From CBDBBY01 sp965203795 (GTDB taxonomy: Bacteria > Pseudomonadota > Alphaproteobacteria > Rhodobacterales > Rhodobacteraceae), in assembly GCA_965203795.1 (NCBI GenBank), contig OZ241915.1, positions 1 to 64,000 on the forward strand: 64,000 nt of DNA, in the 5' to 3' direction. Position 1 is the first letter of the stretch; each line of letters starts with the position of its first letter. The notes below the pieces were generated by a model. It saw only the letters and a program-made list of their open reading frames with translations. It was not told the origin of the DNA and made no database searches. Of the stretch, positions 34,657-42,758 are shown in pieces. The position numbers were made by a program, and so were the translations under genes.

Positions 34657-35841
34657 TCAGAGCCCCGCCTCCAGCATCGCCTCGGCAAGCACGGGAACCG
34701 AAGCCTCGTTCAGCCCCGCGACGTTCACGCGGCTGTCGCCGACCATGTAGATTCCTTTTTCGGCCCGCATGAAGGCAACCTGATCGGGCGTCGCGCCGAG
34801 CAGCGAGAACATTCCACTGTGGGCGCCGATGAACGCGAACCGATCCGAGCCGGATCGATCCCGCAGCTCGTTCACGAGCTGCGCACGCAATCCGCCGACG
34901 CTGGACCGGATCTCCGCAAGTTCGGCCATCCAGTCGCTCCGCAGCGCTTCGTTGCCAAGAACCATCGATACAAGCCGCGCGCCGTGGTCGGGAGGGAACG
35001 AAAAGTTCTGCCGGTTCAGGTGCGCCAAATTCGCCTGCGTGACATCACGCGTGCCCGCGTCGGAAGCCGCTGCGATCAGCACCCCGGTGCGCTCGCGGTA
35101 GATGCCGAAGTTCTTGGAGCAGCTCGAGGCTATCAGCAGCTCGGGGCACAGCTCCGCGAGCAGCCTGACTCCCGCCGCGTCCTCGTCCAGCCCGTCTCCG
35201 AAGCCTTGATAGGCGAGATCGACGAGCGGAACCGCGTTCCGCTCCGTCGCGACCTCCGCGACCGCCCGCCACTGCCGGATATCGAGGTTCGCCCCGGTAG
35301 GGTTGTGGCAGCAGCCGTGCAGAACGATCGCGTCTCCGGGTTCGGCTTTCCGCAAGTCCGACAGCATGCCCTCGAAATCCACGCCGCGGGTTTCGGCGTC
35401 GAAATACCGGTACTCCTTTGCGGTAAACCCGAGGTGCTTCGCCATCGACAGGTGGTTCGGCCAGGACGGCGACGATATCCAGATCGTCGCTTCCGGCGAG
35501 ACCGATTTCACGAGTTCGAGCGCTTGGCGGACGGCTCCGGTTCCGCCCGGCGTATGGACCGCCGCGAGCCGTTCCTGCGGGACCGTGCCGGCAAGGACCA
35601 GATCCGTCATCGCGTTCAAGTAGTCTGGATCGCCGGCCATGCCGGTGTAAGCCTTCGTCGTTTCGGTATCCCAGAGCGTTCGTTCGGCGGCTTTGACTGC
35701 GCGCATGATCGGCGTGATCCCCTGCGCGTCCCGGTAGACGCCGACGCCGAGATCGAGCTTCCGGTCCCGGGGGTCGTTCTTGAACTCCTGGATCAGCTTG
35801 ATGATCTTGTCGGGCGGGCGGGTTTCAAGCTTGTCTAGCAT
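34657..35841 (-). CDS. Aromatic/aspartate aminotransferase (TyrB/AspC type)
   Basis: 394-residue fold-type I PLP enzyme. LDLGVGVYRDAQG, TPGGTGAVRQALELV, CCHNPTGANL and the lysine motif SSCSKNFGIYRERTG are those of the AspC/TyrB subgroup, which moves amino groups between aspartate or aromatic amino acids and 2-oxoglutarate. AspC versus TyrB specificity cannot be separated by eye. Start at 35841 overlaps the GNAT stop by 7 bp, so it is translationally coupled as the last gene of a three-gene operon with sulfurtransferase and GNAT. Confidence 0.92.
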   Translation of the reverse strand: MLDKLETRPPDKIIKLIQEFKNDPRDRKLDLGVGVYRDAQGITPIMRAVKAAERTLWDTETTKAYTGMAGDPDYLNAMTDLVLAGTVPQERLAAVHTPGGTGAVRQALELVKSVSPEATIWISSPSWPNHLSMAKHLGFTAKEYRYFDAETRGVDFEGMLSDLRKAEPGDAIVLHGCCHNPTGANLDIRQWRAVAEVATERNAVPLVDLAYQGFGDGLDEDAAGVRLLAELCPELLIASSCSKNFGIYRERTGVLIAAASDAGTRDVTQANLAHLNRQNFSFPPDHGARLVSMVLGNEALRSDWMAELAEIRSSVGGLRAQLVNELRDRSGSDRFAFIGAHSGMFSLLGATPDQVAFMRAEKGIYMVGDSRVNVAGLNEASVPVLAEAMLEAGL

Positions 35842-36413
35842 AGGATCACCTTTCCTGGCTGGCGGCATTCGAAGTCGCGCTTCAGGACGCGCCGCCGCCG
35901 CTCGTTCCTGACCGGCGCGAATCCGGACTTCTCGTATAGGGGCTTTGCCCCCGGGTGGTCGAGCGTGCAAGTGTTGACAGTGATTTTGCGGACGTCATGC
36001 CGACTCCAGCAGCGGCGGATAGCGACATCAAGCAGCCACGCTCCGAGCCCGCGCCCCTGCGCGTTCTCCACAAGCCCAAAATAAGCGATGTCGGACACGT
36101 CGGGCCTCCGCTCGTCCAGCAGAAAGAACCCTTGCGGCCAGCCGCTTCGAAACATCGCGGTAAGCGATGCGTCGGGGCTTTCAATAAGTGCCGCCGTATC
36201 CGACGGCTCGGCCTCGTGCATGTCGTCCCACGCGTAGTCCCTGCCGACGGCATCGTAGAGGCTGAAGAAATACCATTCCGGCGGGCTGCGGCATTCGATC
36301 AGCTGCGCCGCTTCTCCATCCGGAAGGCCCTTTGCCTTGCTGCGGGGCCGCGACGTCATTTCGAGCCAGGTGACTTCGTACTCGACCGTCGCGCCAGCGG
36401 CGAAGCCGCTCAT
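35835..36413 (-). CDS. GNAT-family N-acetyltransferase
   Basis: 192 residues. The acetyl-CoA loop is V-E-N-AQGRGLGAWLLD (about residue 118), followed by INTCTLDHPGAKPLYEKSGF-like sequence (visible as TCTLDHPGAKPLYEKSGF), a standard GNAT C-terminal half. Start at 36413, overlapping the sseA stop in ATGA. The acceptor is unknown. The middle position in a coupled operon with a sulfurtransferase and an aminotransferase suggests amino-acid or sulfur metabolism. Confidence 0.87.
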   Translation of the reverse strand: MSGFAAGATVEYEVTWLEMTSRPRSKAKGLPDGEAAQLIECRSPPEWYFFSLYDAVGRDYAWDDMHEAEPSDTAALIESPDASLTAMFRSGWPQGFFLLDERRPDVSDIAYFGLVENAQGRGLGAWLLDVAIRRCWSRHDVRKITVNTCTLDHPGAKPLYEKSGFAPVRNERRRRVLKRDFECRQPGKVILC

Positions 36414-37261
36414 CCGGTGACGACCTCGGTATCCCCCTCTTGGCCCCACTCCGCCCAGGACCCGTCGTAAAGCCCGTGGCTGCCGTGGCCGAGTATCTCA
36501 AGCGCGAGGGTAATCATCGACGCTGTCACGCCCGATCCGCAGCTTGTGATGAACGGCCGGTCGAAATCCGCTCCGGCCTTGTCGAACGCGGCCCTCAGCT
36601 TCTCGGGCGGTTTCATCGTCTTGTCCGGATTCAGCAGCGAGCTGAACGGGACGTTGACTGCCCCCGGCATATGGCCGGCCCGAAGCCCCGGGCGGGGCTC
36701 GGGAGCCTCGCCCCGGAACCTGTCGGCCGGGCGGGCGTCGAGCACTTGCGCTTCGCCGGTAGCGCAAGCCCGCTTTACGTCGTCTTTGCTCCTCGCCATC
36801 TCCGGACGGCGGCGGACCTTGAACGCAGCCGGAGCCGCGGCGGCAACGTCCGACTCGAGCTCGCGGCCTTCGGATTTCCATTTCGGCAGCCCGCCGTCGA
36901 GCACGGCCACGCTATCCATTCCCATGTGCCGGAAAAGCCACCAAACGCGCGCGGCGGAAAACAGTCCCGTCCCGTCATAGACGACGACTTGGCTATCGTT
37001 CCCGATGCCGAACCCGCCCATCCATCCTTCGAAATCCTCTTCACGGGGAATCATGTGGGGCAAGCCAGTCGAGTGATCCGCGAATTCATCGATGTCGAAG
37101 AACCGCGCGCCCGGAATGTGGGCCTCCTCGAATTCGGCCCGGCCGTTCCGGCCCGCTTGGGGAAGATGCCAGGACCCGTCCAGAACCCTCAGATCAGGGT
37201 CGCGCAGCCGGTCGGCCAGCCATCCGGTTGAGACAAGTGTTCGAGGATCGTTGTACGCCAT
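36410..37261 (-). CDS. sseA: 3-mercaptopyruvate sulfurtransferase
   Basis: 283 residues with two rhodanese domains. The first has VLDGSWHLP and HIPGARFFDIDEFAD; the second carries the active-site Cys in SCGSGVTASMI, the loop typical of mercaptopyruvate rather than thiosulfate enzymes. It transfers sulfur from 3-mercaptopyruvate to acceptors such as cyanide or thioredoxin. Start at the ATG at 37261. First gene of the coupled sseA-GNAT-aminotransferase operon. Confidence 0.92.
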   Translation of the reverse strand: MAYNDPRTLVSTGWLADRLRDPDLRVLDGSWHLPQAGRNGRAEFEEAHIPGARFFDIDEFADHSTGLPHMIPREEDFEGWMGGFGIGNDSQVVVYDGTGLFSAARVWWLFRHMGMDSVAVLDGGLPKWKSEGRELESDVAAAAPAAFKVRRRPEMARSKDDVKRACATGEAQVLDARPADRFRGEAPEPRPGLRAGHMPGAVNVPFSSLLNPDKTMKPPEKLRAAFDKAGADFDRPFITSCGSGVTASMITLALEILGHGSHGLYDGSWAEWGQEGDTEVVTG

Positions 37262-37321
37262 GGCAGTGCCGACTCCCGTTGCGCCAGAATCAGGCGGGAC
37301 AACACGAATTACGCCAGCGTC

Positions 37322-37816
37322 TCAGCTATGGCGCAATAGCCGGGCCTTGTCCCGTTCCCAGTCGCGCTTCTTTTCGTCACGGCGCTTGTCGGGCAGCCTT
37401 TTGCCCTTCGCAAGCCCGATCTTCAGCTTAACGATGCCCTTGTCGTTGAAATAGAGTGCCAAGGCTACCAGCGTCATCCCTTTACGCTGAGTTTCCGACC
37501 CGAGCTTGGCCAATTCGCGCTTGTTCACAAGCATCTTTCGCCGCCTTCGCTCCTCGTGCTTGAAGGTGCTGACTTTTTCGTAGGAAGCGATGTAGCAGTT
37601 CACGAGCCATAGCTCCGCGTTCTCGACCGTAGCGTAGCTCTCGGCGATGTTGGCTTCGCCATGCCGCAACGATTTGACCTCCGATCCCGCCAGCATGATG
37701 CCGCATTCGATCTCTTCCACAATCTTGTAATCATAGCGGGCTCGGCGATTCCGGCCGACTAGCTTGTTGCGGCCTTTATTCTTGTTACGTTTTTTGTTCG
37801 CAGTAGATTTGGCCAT
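37322..37816 (-). CDS. smpB: SsrA-binding protein SmpB
   Basis: 164 residues. NRRARYDYKIVEEIECGIML, GSEVKSLRHGEANI and AESYATVENAELWLVNCYI are the OB-fold hallmarks; the C-terminal tail KGKRLPDKRRDEKKRDWERD is the part that enters the empty A site with tmRNA in ribosome rescue. It lies 66 bp after dapA on the same strand. I did not find the tmRNA gene in this window. Confidence 0.97.
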   Translation of the reverse strand: MAKSTANKKRNKNKGRNKLVGRNRRARYDYKIVEEIECGIMLAGSEVKSLRHGEANIAESYATVENAELWLVNCYIASYEKVSTFKHEERRRRKMLVNKRELAKLGSETQRKGMTLVALALYFNDKGIVKLKIGLAKGKRLPDKRRDEKKRDWERDKARLLRHS

Positions 37817-37882
37817 GGTCGAATGCCGCGCCGCCCGCGGCGCGAGGCCGACGGCGGAAGGCTCCCCTTTCCCGGTCGGTCG

Positions 37883-38758
37883 TCAGATCAGTCCGGCGGA
37901 ACTCATCGCGGAACGGATCTTCTCCTCCGTTCCCGGCGTTACCGGCACCAGCGGAAGCCGTACTTCGTTGCGGCACTTGCCAAGCACCGAAAGCCCGAAT
38001 TTAGCGCCGGCAAGGCCCGGCTCCAGGAAAATCGCTGTGTGGAGAGGCATCAGCCGGTCGTGCAGCTTGAGCGCGGCTTCGAAATCGCCGCGCAGCGTGG
38101 CCTCCTGGAATTCGGTGCACAGCTTCGGAGCCACGTTCGCCGTCACGGAAATGCAGCCGGTTCCGCCGTGGGCGTTGAACCCGATCGCGCTCGCATCCTC
38201 TCCGGAAAGCTGGATGAAATCCTGACCGCACGTCTGGCGCTGAAGGGAGACCCGGGAAACGTCGGCGGTCGCGTCCTTCACGCCGACGATGCGGGGAAGC
38301 TCCGCAAGTCGGCCCATGGTATCGGGACTCATGTCCACGACCGATCGGCCCGGAATGTTGTAGATGATGATCGGAATCCGGGTGTCGTCGTGCAGCGCCC
38401 TGTAGTGCTCGTAGAGCCCCTGCTGGGTCGGCTTGTTGTAGTACGGCGTGACGACCAGGACGCCGTCCGCTCCCACCCTTTCGGCGAACTTGGTGAACCG
38501 CAGCGCCTCGGCGGTGCTGTTAGAGCCCGCGCCGGCGATCACCGGAATCCGCTTGGCGGCGGCTTCGACAACAGCCTTTACGACCTGCTCATGCTCCTCG
38601 TGGGACAGCGTCGGGCTCTCGCCCGTCGTTCCGACCGGAACGATGCCGTGCGAGCCCTGTTCGACGTGCCATTCCACCAGCGCCTTGAGAGCTTCGAAAT
38701 CCACGCCGCCGCCGTTGAACGGCGTTACCAGCGCGGGCAAGGATCCCCTGAAAGTCAT
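37883..38758 (-). CDS. dapA: 4-hydroxy-tetrahydrodipicolinate synthase
   Basis: Condenses pyruvate with aspartate semialdehyde in lysine and peptidoglycan precursor synthesis. 291 residues: ALVTPFNGGGVDFEAL, GTTGESPTLSHEEH, VTPYYNKPTQQGLYEHYRA with the catalytic Tyr, and the Schiff-base lysine in IVGVKDATADVSR. Start at 38758 after AGGAAC; an ATG at 38785 is possible. It precedes smpB and diverges from the slt gene, so promoters for both lie in 38759-39011. Confidence 0.96.
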   Translation of the reverse strand: MTFRGSLPALVTPFNGGGVDFEALKALVEWHVEQGSHGIVPVGTTGESPTLSHEEHEQVVKAVVEAAAKRIPVIAGAGSNSTAEALRFTKFAERVGADGVLVVTPYYNKPTQQGLYEHYRALHDDTRIPIIIYNIPGRSVVDMSPDTMGRLAELPRIVGVKDATADVSRVSLQRQTCGQDFIQLSGEDASAIGFNAHGGTGCISVTANVAPKLCTEFQEATLRGDFEAALKLHDRLMPLHTAIFLEPGLAGAKFGLSVLGKCRNEVRLPLVPVTPGTEEKIRSAMSSAGLI

Positions 38759-39011
38759 GCCCTGTTCCTGTGAGCGTTCCGACATGCGGCCATAGGATGA
38801 ATCTATGCCCCCGCTGAACGCGATGTCGAGTGGGATTCGACTGCCGGGCGAAACCGCCCGTCGGCGGATTGCCCAATTGCGACACCGGCGCGGCAAGGAA
38901 TTCCTCGCCGGGCCGACACAAGTTGAAAGCGGACGCGCAATTGCCGCTTGCACGACCAGTTGCGTCGGCTAATATTGCGTTCAAATACAAGAATATCGAG
39001 CGGTGTTTCAC

Positions 39012-40982
39012 ATGTTTTCGAATGCGATTGCGAGATGGGTGGCTCACGCGGCAGCGGGAGCGGCCCTCGCAGTGCTGGCGACAGCGGTTGCTGCCGACCA
39101 AAGGGAGCGGAACGGCCTTGCCTTCAACGAGGTCATCAAGGAGGCCAACCGCCTCCACTGGCGGAACGCGCGCACTCACGCTGATCGCGTTTCCGACCCT
39201 GTGGCTCATGTCGCCGTGGAATGGATGCGGCTCCGCAGCGGCACTGCCGACTGGCGGGACTACGTCGAATTCCTGAATAACCATGGCGATTGGCCGGGCT
39301 TGAAGCTGCTCCGGAGGGCAGGCGAAGCGGCGATCGAGCGGGATGACGATCCAAGGCTGATTGTCGCTTACTTCGAAACGCAGCCGCCGCAGACGGGGCA
39401 TGGCGCCGTGCGCCTCGCCTACGCTTACCAAAAGCTCGGACGAAGCGGCAGCGCGCGGGACGTGATCACCGAGGCGTGGCTGAATCTTCCGTTTAGCGAG
39501 GAAGGGCAGTCCGAAGCCGTGCGACGGTTCGGAGACCACTTGGAGAACCTGCACGAAGCAAGGCTGGACAACCTGCTTTGGGAAGGAATGACCGAGGACG
39601 CGGAGCGAATGCTCCAGCTGGTCGAGCCGGGCTACCGGGCGCTAGCGAGGGTACGGATCGCCCTCCGCAGGATGGACACCGGCGTCGATGTCTTGCTCGG
39701 CGAAGTTCCGGCGAGGCTGAAAGACGATCCCGGTCTGAACTTCGAGCGCTTTGTCTGGCGGGCCAGAATGGACATGCCGGACAGGGCTGTCGCGGCAATC
39801 GACAGCGCAAGCCAATCGCGCGAAGCGCTCGGCCGACCGGAGAAATGGGCGCCGAGGCGATACGCGTTCGCCCACAGGATGATGCGGCAGGATCGTCCCA
39901 ATGTGGCCTACAGGCTGGCTGCGGTGCACCACCTGACGGAAGGATCGGACTTCGCGCGGCTTGAATGGCTTGCGGGATACCTTGCGCTGCGGAAGCTGGG
40001 CGACCCTGGCAGGGCGGCCCACCACTTCGATCGGTTCAAGGAAAAAGTGGACTCGCCGATCAGCCTCGGCCGGGCCGGATACTGGCTGGGAGCAGCCTAC
40101 GAAGCGGCGGGCAAGCCCCAGAAGGCCAGAGCGGCCTACAGGTTCGGCGCGCGCTACCAGAACACCTTTTACGGGCAGCTCGCGGCAGAAAGAATCGGCG
40201 CTCCCACCGATCCCGCCTTGGTCGGAGGCGAGCGCTTTCCGCATTGGCGGAAGTCGGACATCTCGCTCGATCCGGTGGTGAGGGCCGCCGTCCTGTTCCA
40301 CGATTCGGGTCGGCAGCCCCATGCCGCATGGTTTCTGGCGCACCGGGCCGAGACGCTGGACAGAAAGGGAGTGGCGCAGCTCGCGGGGTACGCGCGGGCG
40401 ATCGGCGCGGAGTTCGCAGCGATCAAGGTTGCGAAGCAAGGGGTGAAGCAAGGCGACACGGTGGTGGATTACCTGTTCCCGCTGACCGGAATCGAGGGCA
40501 AGTCGCTGCCGATTCCGCCGGAGGTCGCCATCGCGGTGGCCCGGCAGGAATCCGAATTCAATGATCGCGCGGTCAGCCCGAAGGGAGCGATAGGCTACAT
40601 GCAGCTCATGCCCCGGACCGGGCGTGCCCTTGCTGCTGAACTGGGCTTGAACGGCAAGATCGAAACAATCCTGCGCGACCGGGACAAGAACGTCCTGCTC
40701 GGCTCCACATACATGCGGGAGCGGCTGGAGGATTACGGGGGCTCGTACGTCATGTCGCTCGCCGCGTACAATGCCGGTCCCAACCGGATGGAGTCTTGGC
40801 TTCCGCAGATCGGGGACCCTCGGGAATCGAGCGTGGACGCCATCGACTGGATCGAGCACCTTCCGTTCAACGAGACCCGGAACTACGTCATGCGGATTCT
40901 GGAGGCTATCACGGTCTACAGGATGCGGATGTCGGGGCGGCCCGGAAAGATTCACATCAGCGAACTGCTGGGCCGCGGCTGA
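39012..40982 (+). CDS. slt: Soluble lytic murein transglycosylase
   Basis: 656-residue periplasmic enzyme cleaving the MurNAc-GlcNAc bond with anhydro-muropeptide formation. A signal peptide (AAAGAALAVLATAVAADQ) is followed by a long alpha-helical superhelix, then the SLT domain: catalytic Glu in VARQESEFNDRAVSPKGAIG (about residue 515), YMQLMPRTG and SLAAYNAGPNRMESWL. The ATG at 39012 is preferred to the in-frame GTG at 39003. Divergent to dapA. Confidence 0.94.
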   Translation: MFSNAIARWVAHAAAGAALAVLATAVAADQRERNGLAFNEVIKEANRLHWRNARTHADRVSDPVAHVAVEWMRLRSGTADWRDYVEFLNNHGDWPGLKLLRRAGEAAIERDDDPRLIVAYFETQPPQTGHGAVRLAYAYQKLGRSGSARDVITEAWLNLPFSEEGQSEAVRRFGDHLENLHEARLDNLLWEGMTEDAERMLQLVEPGYRALARVRIALRRMDTGVDVLLGEVPARLKDDPGLNFERFVWRARMDMPDRAVAAIDSASQSREALGRPEKWAPRRYAFAHRMMRQDRPNVAYRLAAVHHLTEGSDFARLEWLAGYLALRKLGDPGRAAHHFDRFKEKVDSPISLGRAGYWLGAAYEAAGKPQKARAAYRFGARYQNTFYGQLAAERIGAPTDPALVGGERFPHWRKSDISLDPVVRAAVLFHDSGRQPHAAWFLAHRAETLDRKGVAQLAGYARAIGAEFAAIKVAKQGVKQGDTVVDYLFPLTGIEGKSLPIPPEVAIAVARQESEFNDRAVSPKGAIGYMQLMPRTGRALAAELGLNGKIETILRDRDKNVLLGSTYMRERLEDYGGSYVMSLAAYNAGPNRMESWLPQIGDPRESSVDAIDWIEHLPFNETRNYVMRILEAITVYRMRMSGRPGKIHISELLGRG

Positions 40983-41009
40983 GAGACGGCGCGGGTCAAG
41001 ATTCAAGCG

Positions 41010-41702
41010 CTATATCGATTCAAACTGCGCTTCCTGCGGGCGCAATCGCCCCTTCGTCATATGCCGCTTCCGGCCGTATCCCGGGCAGCGGATCACTTCG
41101 AATCCGGCCTCTGCAAGCGAGCGTCTAACGTGGCCTGCGGCGGTGTAGGTCGCGAAGGTTCCGCCCGGCGCAGTCCTTCTGGCGACGCATGACAGCAGCT
41201 CCGGCTCCCAGAGCTCCGGGTTCTTCGCCGGCGAAAAGCCGTCCAGAAACCACGCGTCGGCGAACCCCTGCCATTCCGGCAGGGTTTGCCGCACGTCACC
41301 GATCACGACCCGGGCGTGCAGGGGTCCGATTTCGAATTCGCGCTTGCCTTCGCGCCATGCCGACACGAGCGCCTCCGCGGACACGCGAACGTCTGGAAAT
41401 TCCGACAGTGCCCGGCCGATGTCCTCCGCCCGAAGGGGATAGGCCTCGAAACCCACGTAATGCAGCTGTCCGTCTGGACCGTCGAAGGTCCACGAGTCGA
41501 GGGCCGCGAGCATGTTCAGCCCGGTTCCGAACCCGAGCTCCGCAATTCGGAACCCCGGCCGGAAGCGCGCCGGAATCCCGTTGCCCGCAAGAAAGACGTG
41601 CCGTGCCTCCCCAAGCCCGTCCTTGCGGGAGTAGTACGTATCGCGGAATTTACGGGAGCATGGTGTCCGGCCGTTCGACCAATTCAATGAGTCAGAACTC
41701 AT
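41010..41702 (-). CDS. mnmD: MnmD-type tRNA U34 methyltransferase
   Basis: 230 residues corresponding to the N-terminal half of MnmC, which methylates 5-aminomethyl-2-thiouridine at the wobble base. RIAELGFGTGLNMLAAL is the SAM site; DAWFLDGFSPAKNPELW is the diagnostic motif; ends CPGYGRKRHMTKG. The FAD-dependent second half of MnmC is absent, as in many alphaproteobacteria. Start placed at 41702 (MSSDSLNW), with 41729 possible; neither has a strong ribosome-binding site. Convergent with slt, 27 bp apart. Confidence 0.9.
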   Translation of the reverse strand: MSSDSLNWSNGRTPCSRKFRDTYYSRKDGLGEARHVFLAGNGIPARFRPGFRIAELGFGTGLNMLAALDSWTFDGPDGQLHYVGFEAYPLRAEDIGRALSEFPDVRVSAEALVSAWREGKREFEIGPLHARVVIGDVRQTLPEWQGFADAWFLDGFSPAKNPELWEPELLSCVARRTAPGGTFATYTAAGHVRRSLAEAGFEVIRCPGYGRKRHMTKGRLRPQEAQFESI

Positions 41703-42070
41703 CGTACGTTCGTTTGCCAAATTGAGCATGTGGTCGGTGGTACTTCCTTCCCGCTGAAATTGCACGATGAGCACCGACGGCGTGCAAGCGACTGCGAGTG
41801 AACTGCCCTTGGACTCACGTCGCCACCGCGTCGTCCGCGCTCCGTTGGATGGTTCGATATACATTTGATATGATACTACCGAGGGCGGATGCTAAGGGCG
41901 CAGATGCCGCCCTTGCAAAGCCGGAACCGTGCGGATCTCTTGGTTGCTCGCAGTCACGAAAAGGTTGGGAGGCTCGCGTCCGGCATCAATCGGAATCCAG
42001 AAGCGACGGTCTGGATGATGCACTAAGGACTGAATGTGTGCGAACACGCACATAGGCAAGGAGGCAAACC
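41703..42070. promoter_or_regulatory. Intergenic region with AT-rich promoter-like patch and a candidate hic operator
   Basis: About 370 bp. An AT-rich patch near 41855-41880 contrasts with the surroundings and may hold a promoter. At 42038-42051 an inverted repeat GTGCG-AACA-CGCAC lies 20 bp before the hicB start, a plausible autoregulatory site. AAGGAGG at 42058 is a strong ribosome-binding site for hicB. No gene seen. Confidence 0.35.
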
Positions 42071-42274
42071 ATGAAGCTGCAAGTAGTCGTCCACCGGGCG
42101 GATGAAGGCGGCTATTGGGCGGAAGTGCCGTCCATTCCAGGATGTGCGACTCAGGGAGATAGCATGGAGGAACTTCTGGCGAACGTCCATGAGGCGGTTG
42201 AGGGGTGCTTGTCCGTCGACGTTCGAAACGTGCCGATTTCGGAAACCGACAGGATCATCGAGATCACAGTGTGA
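42071..42274 (+). CDS. hicB: HicB-type antitoxin
   Basis: 67 residues: a partial RNase H-like HicB fold with EGGYWAEVPSIPGCATQGDS and EELLANVHEAVEGCL. It lacks a C-terminal DNA-binding domain, the short HicB form. The AAGGAGG box is excellent. The stop overlaps the hicA GTG in GTGA, so synthesis is coupled. Order is antitoxin before toxin. Confidence 0.92.
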   Translation: MKLQVVVHRADEGGYWAEVPSIPGCATQGDSMEELLANVHEAVEGCLSVDVRNVPISETDRIIEITV

Positions 42275-42477
42275 AGGCCATCAGCGGAAGGCGGCTCTGC
42301 CGACTTCTCAAATCCCGGGGATGGCGGCTAAAAAGGATCAATGGCAGCCACCACATCTATATGAAAGAAGGGATCGCTGCCCGTATTTCGGTGCCGGTTC
42401 ATGGCAACACAGTTTTGAAACGAGGTCTGCAGAAACGTTTGATGATGATCGCACGGGTCGACGATTCGGACTTGTAG
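42271..42477 (+). CDS. hicA: HicA-type mRNA interferase toxin
   Basis: 68 residues with a double-stranded RNA-binding fold: ISGRRLCRLLKSRGWRLKR, the catalytic His in NGSHHIYM, and ISVPVHGNTVLKRG. Starts at GTG 42271, sharing bases with the hicB stop. Catalytic residues look intact. With hicB it marks the left side of the second defence region. Confidence 0.92.
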   Translation: MKAISGRRLCRLLKSRGWRLKRINGSHHIYMKEGIAARISVPVHGNTVLKRGLQKRLMMIARVDDSDL

Positions 42478-42758
42478 CTTCCGACAAGAGCGAGCGTGAC
42501 TCGCCAGGGAATCCGACCGTCTCATGTCGCCGAACGCTGCCCTTCACTGTTGCTCTTGCGGAAAGATAGTACCATCTCGCGGAAACGGAAAACAGAATCC
42601 TCGACTGGGCGGGCGCTCCGGCCGACCGCTTGCGCGTTGCGCCATTCGCTCTAAAGAGCATTGGTGAATACGACTTCGGCCAAAGATGGCCGGCGCGGTC
42701 CGACGGATTTCGGTCTCAACGGGTCGACCGCAAGGAATTTGGGGAAAGGATTAGTCAA

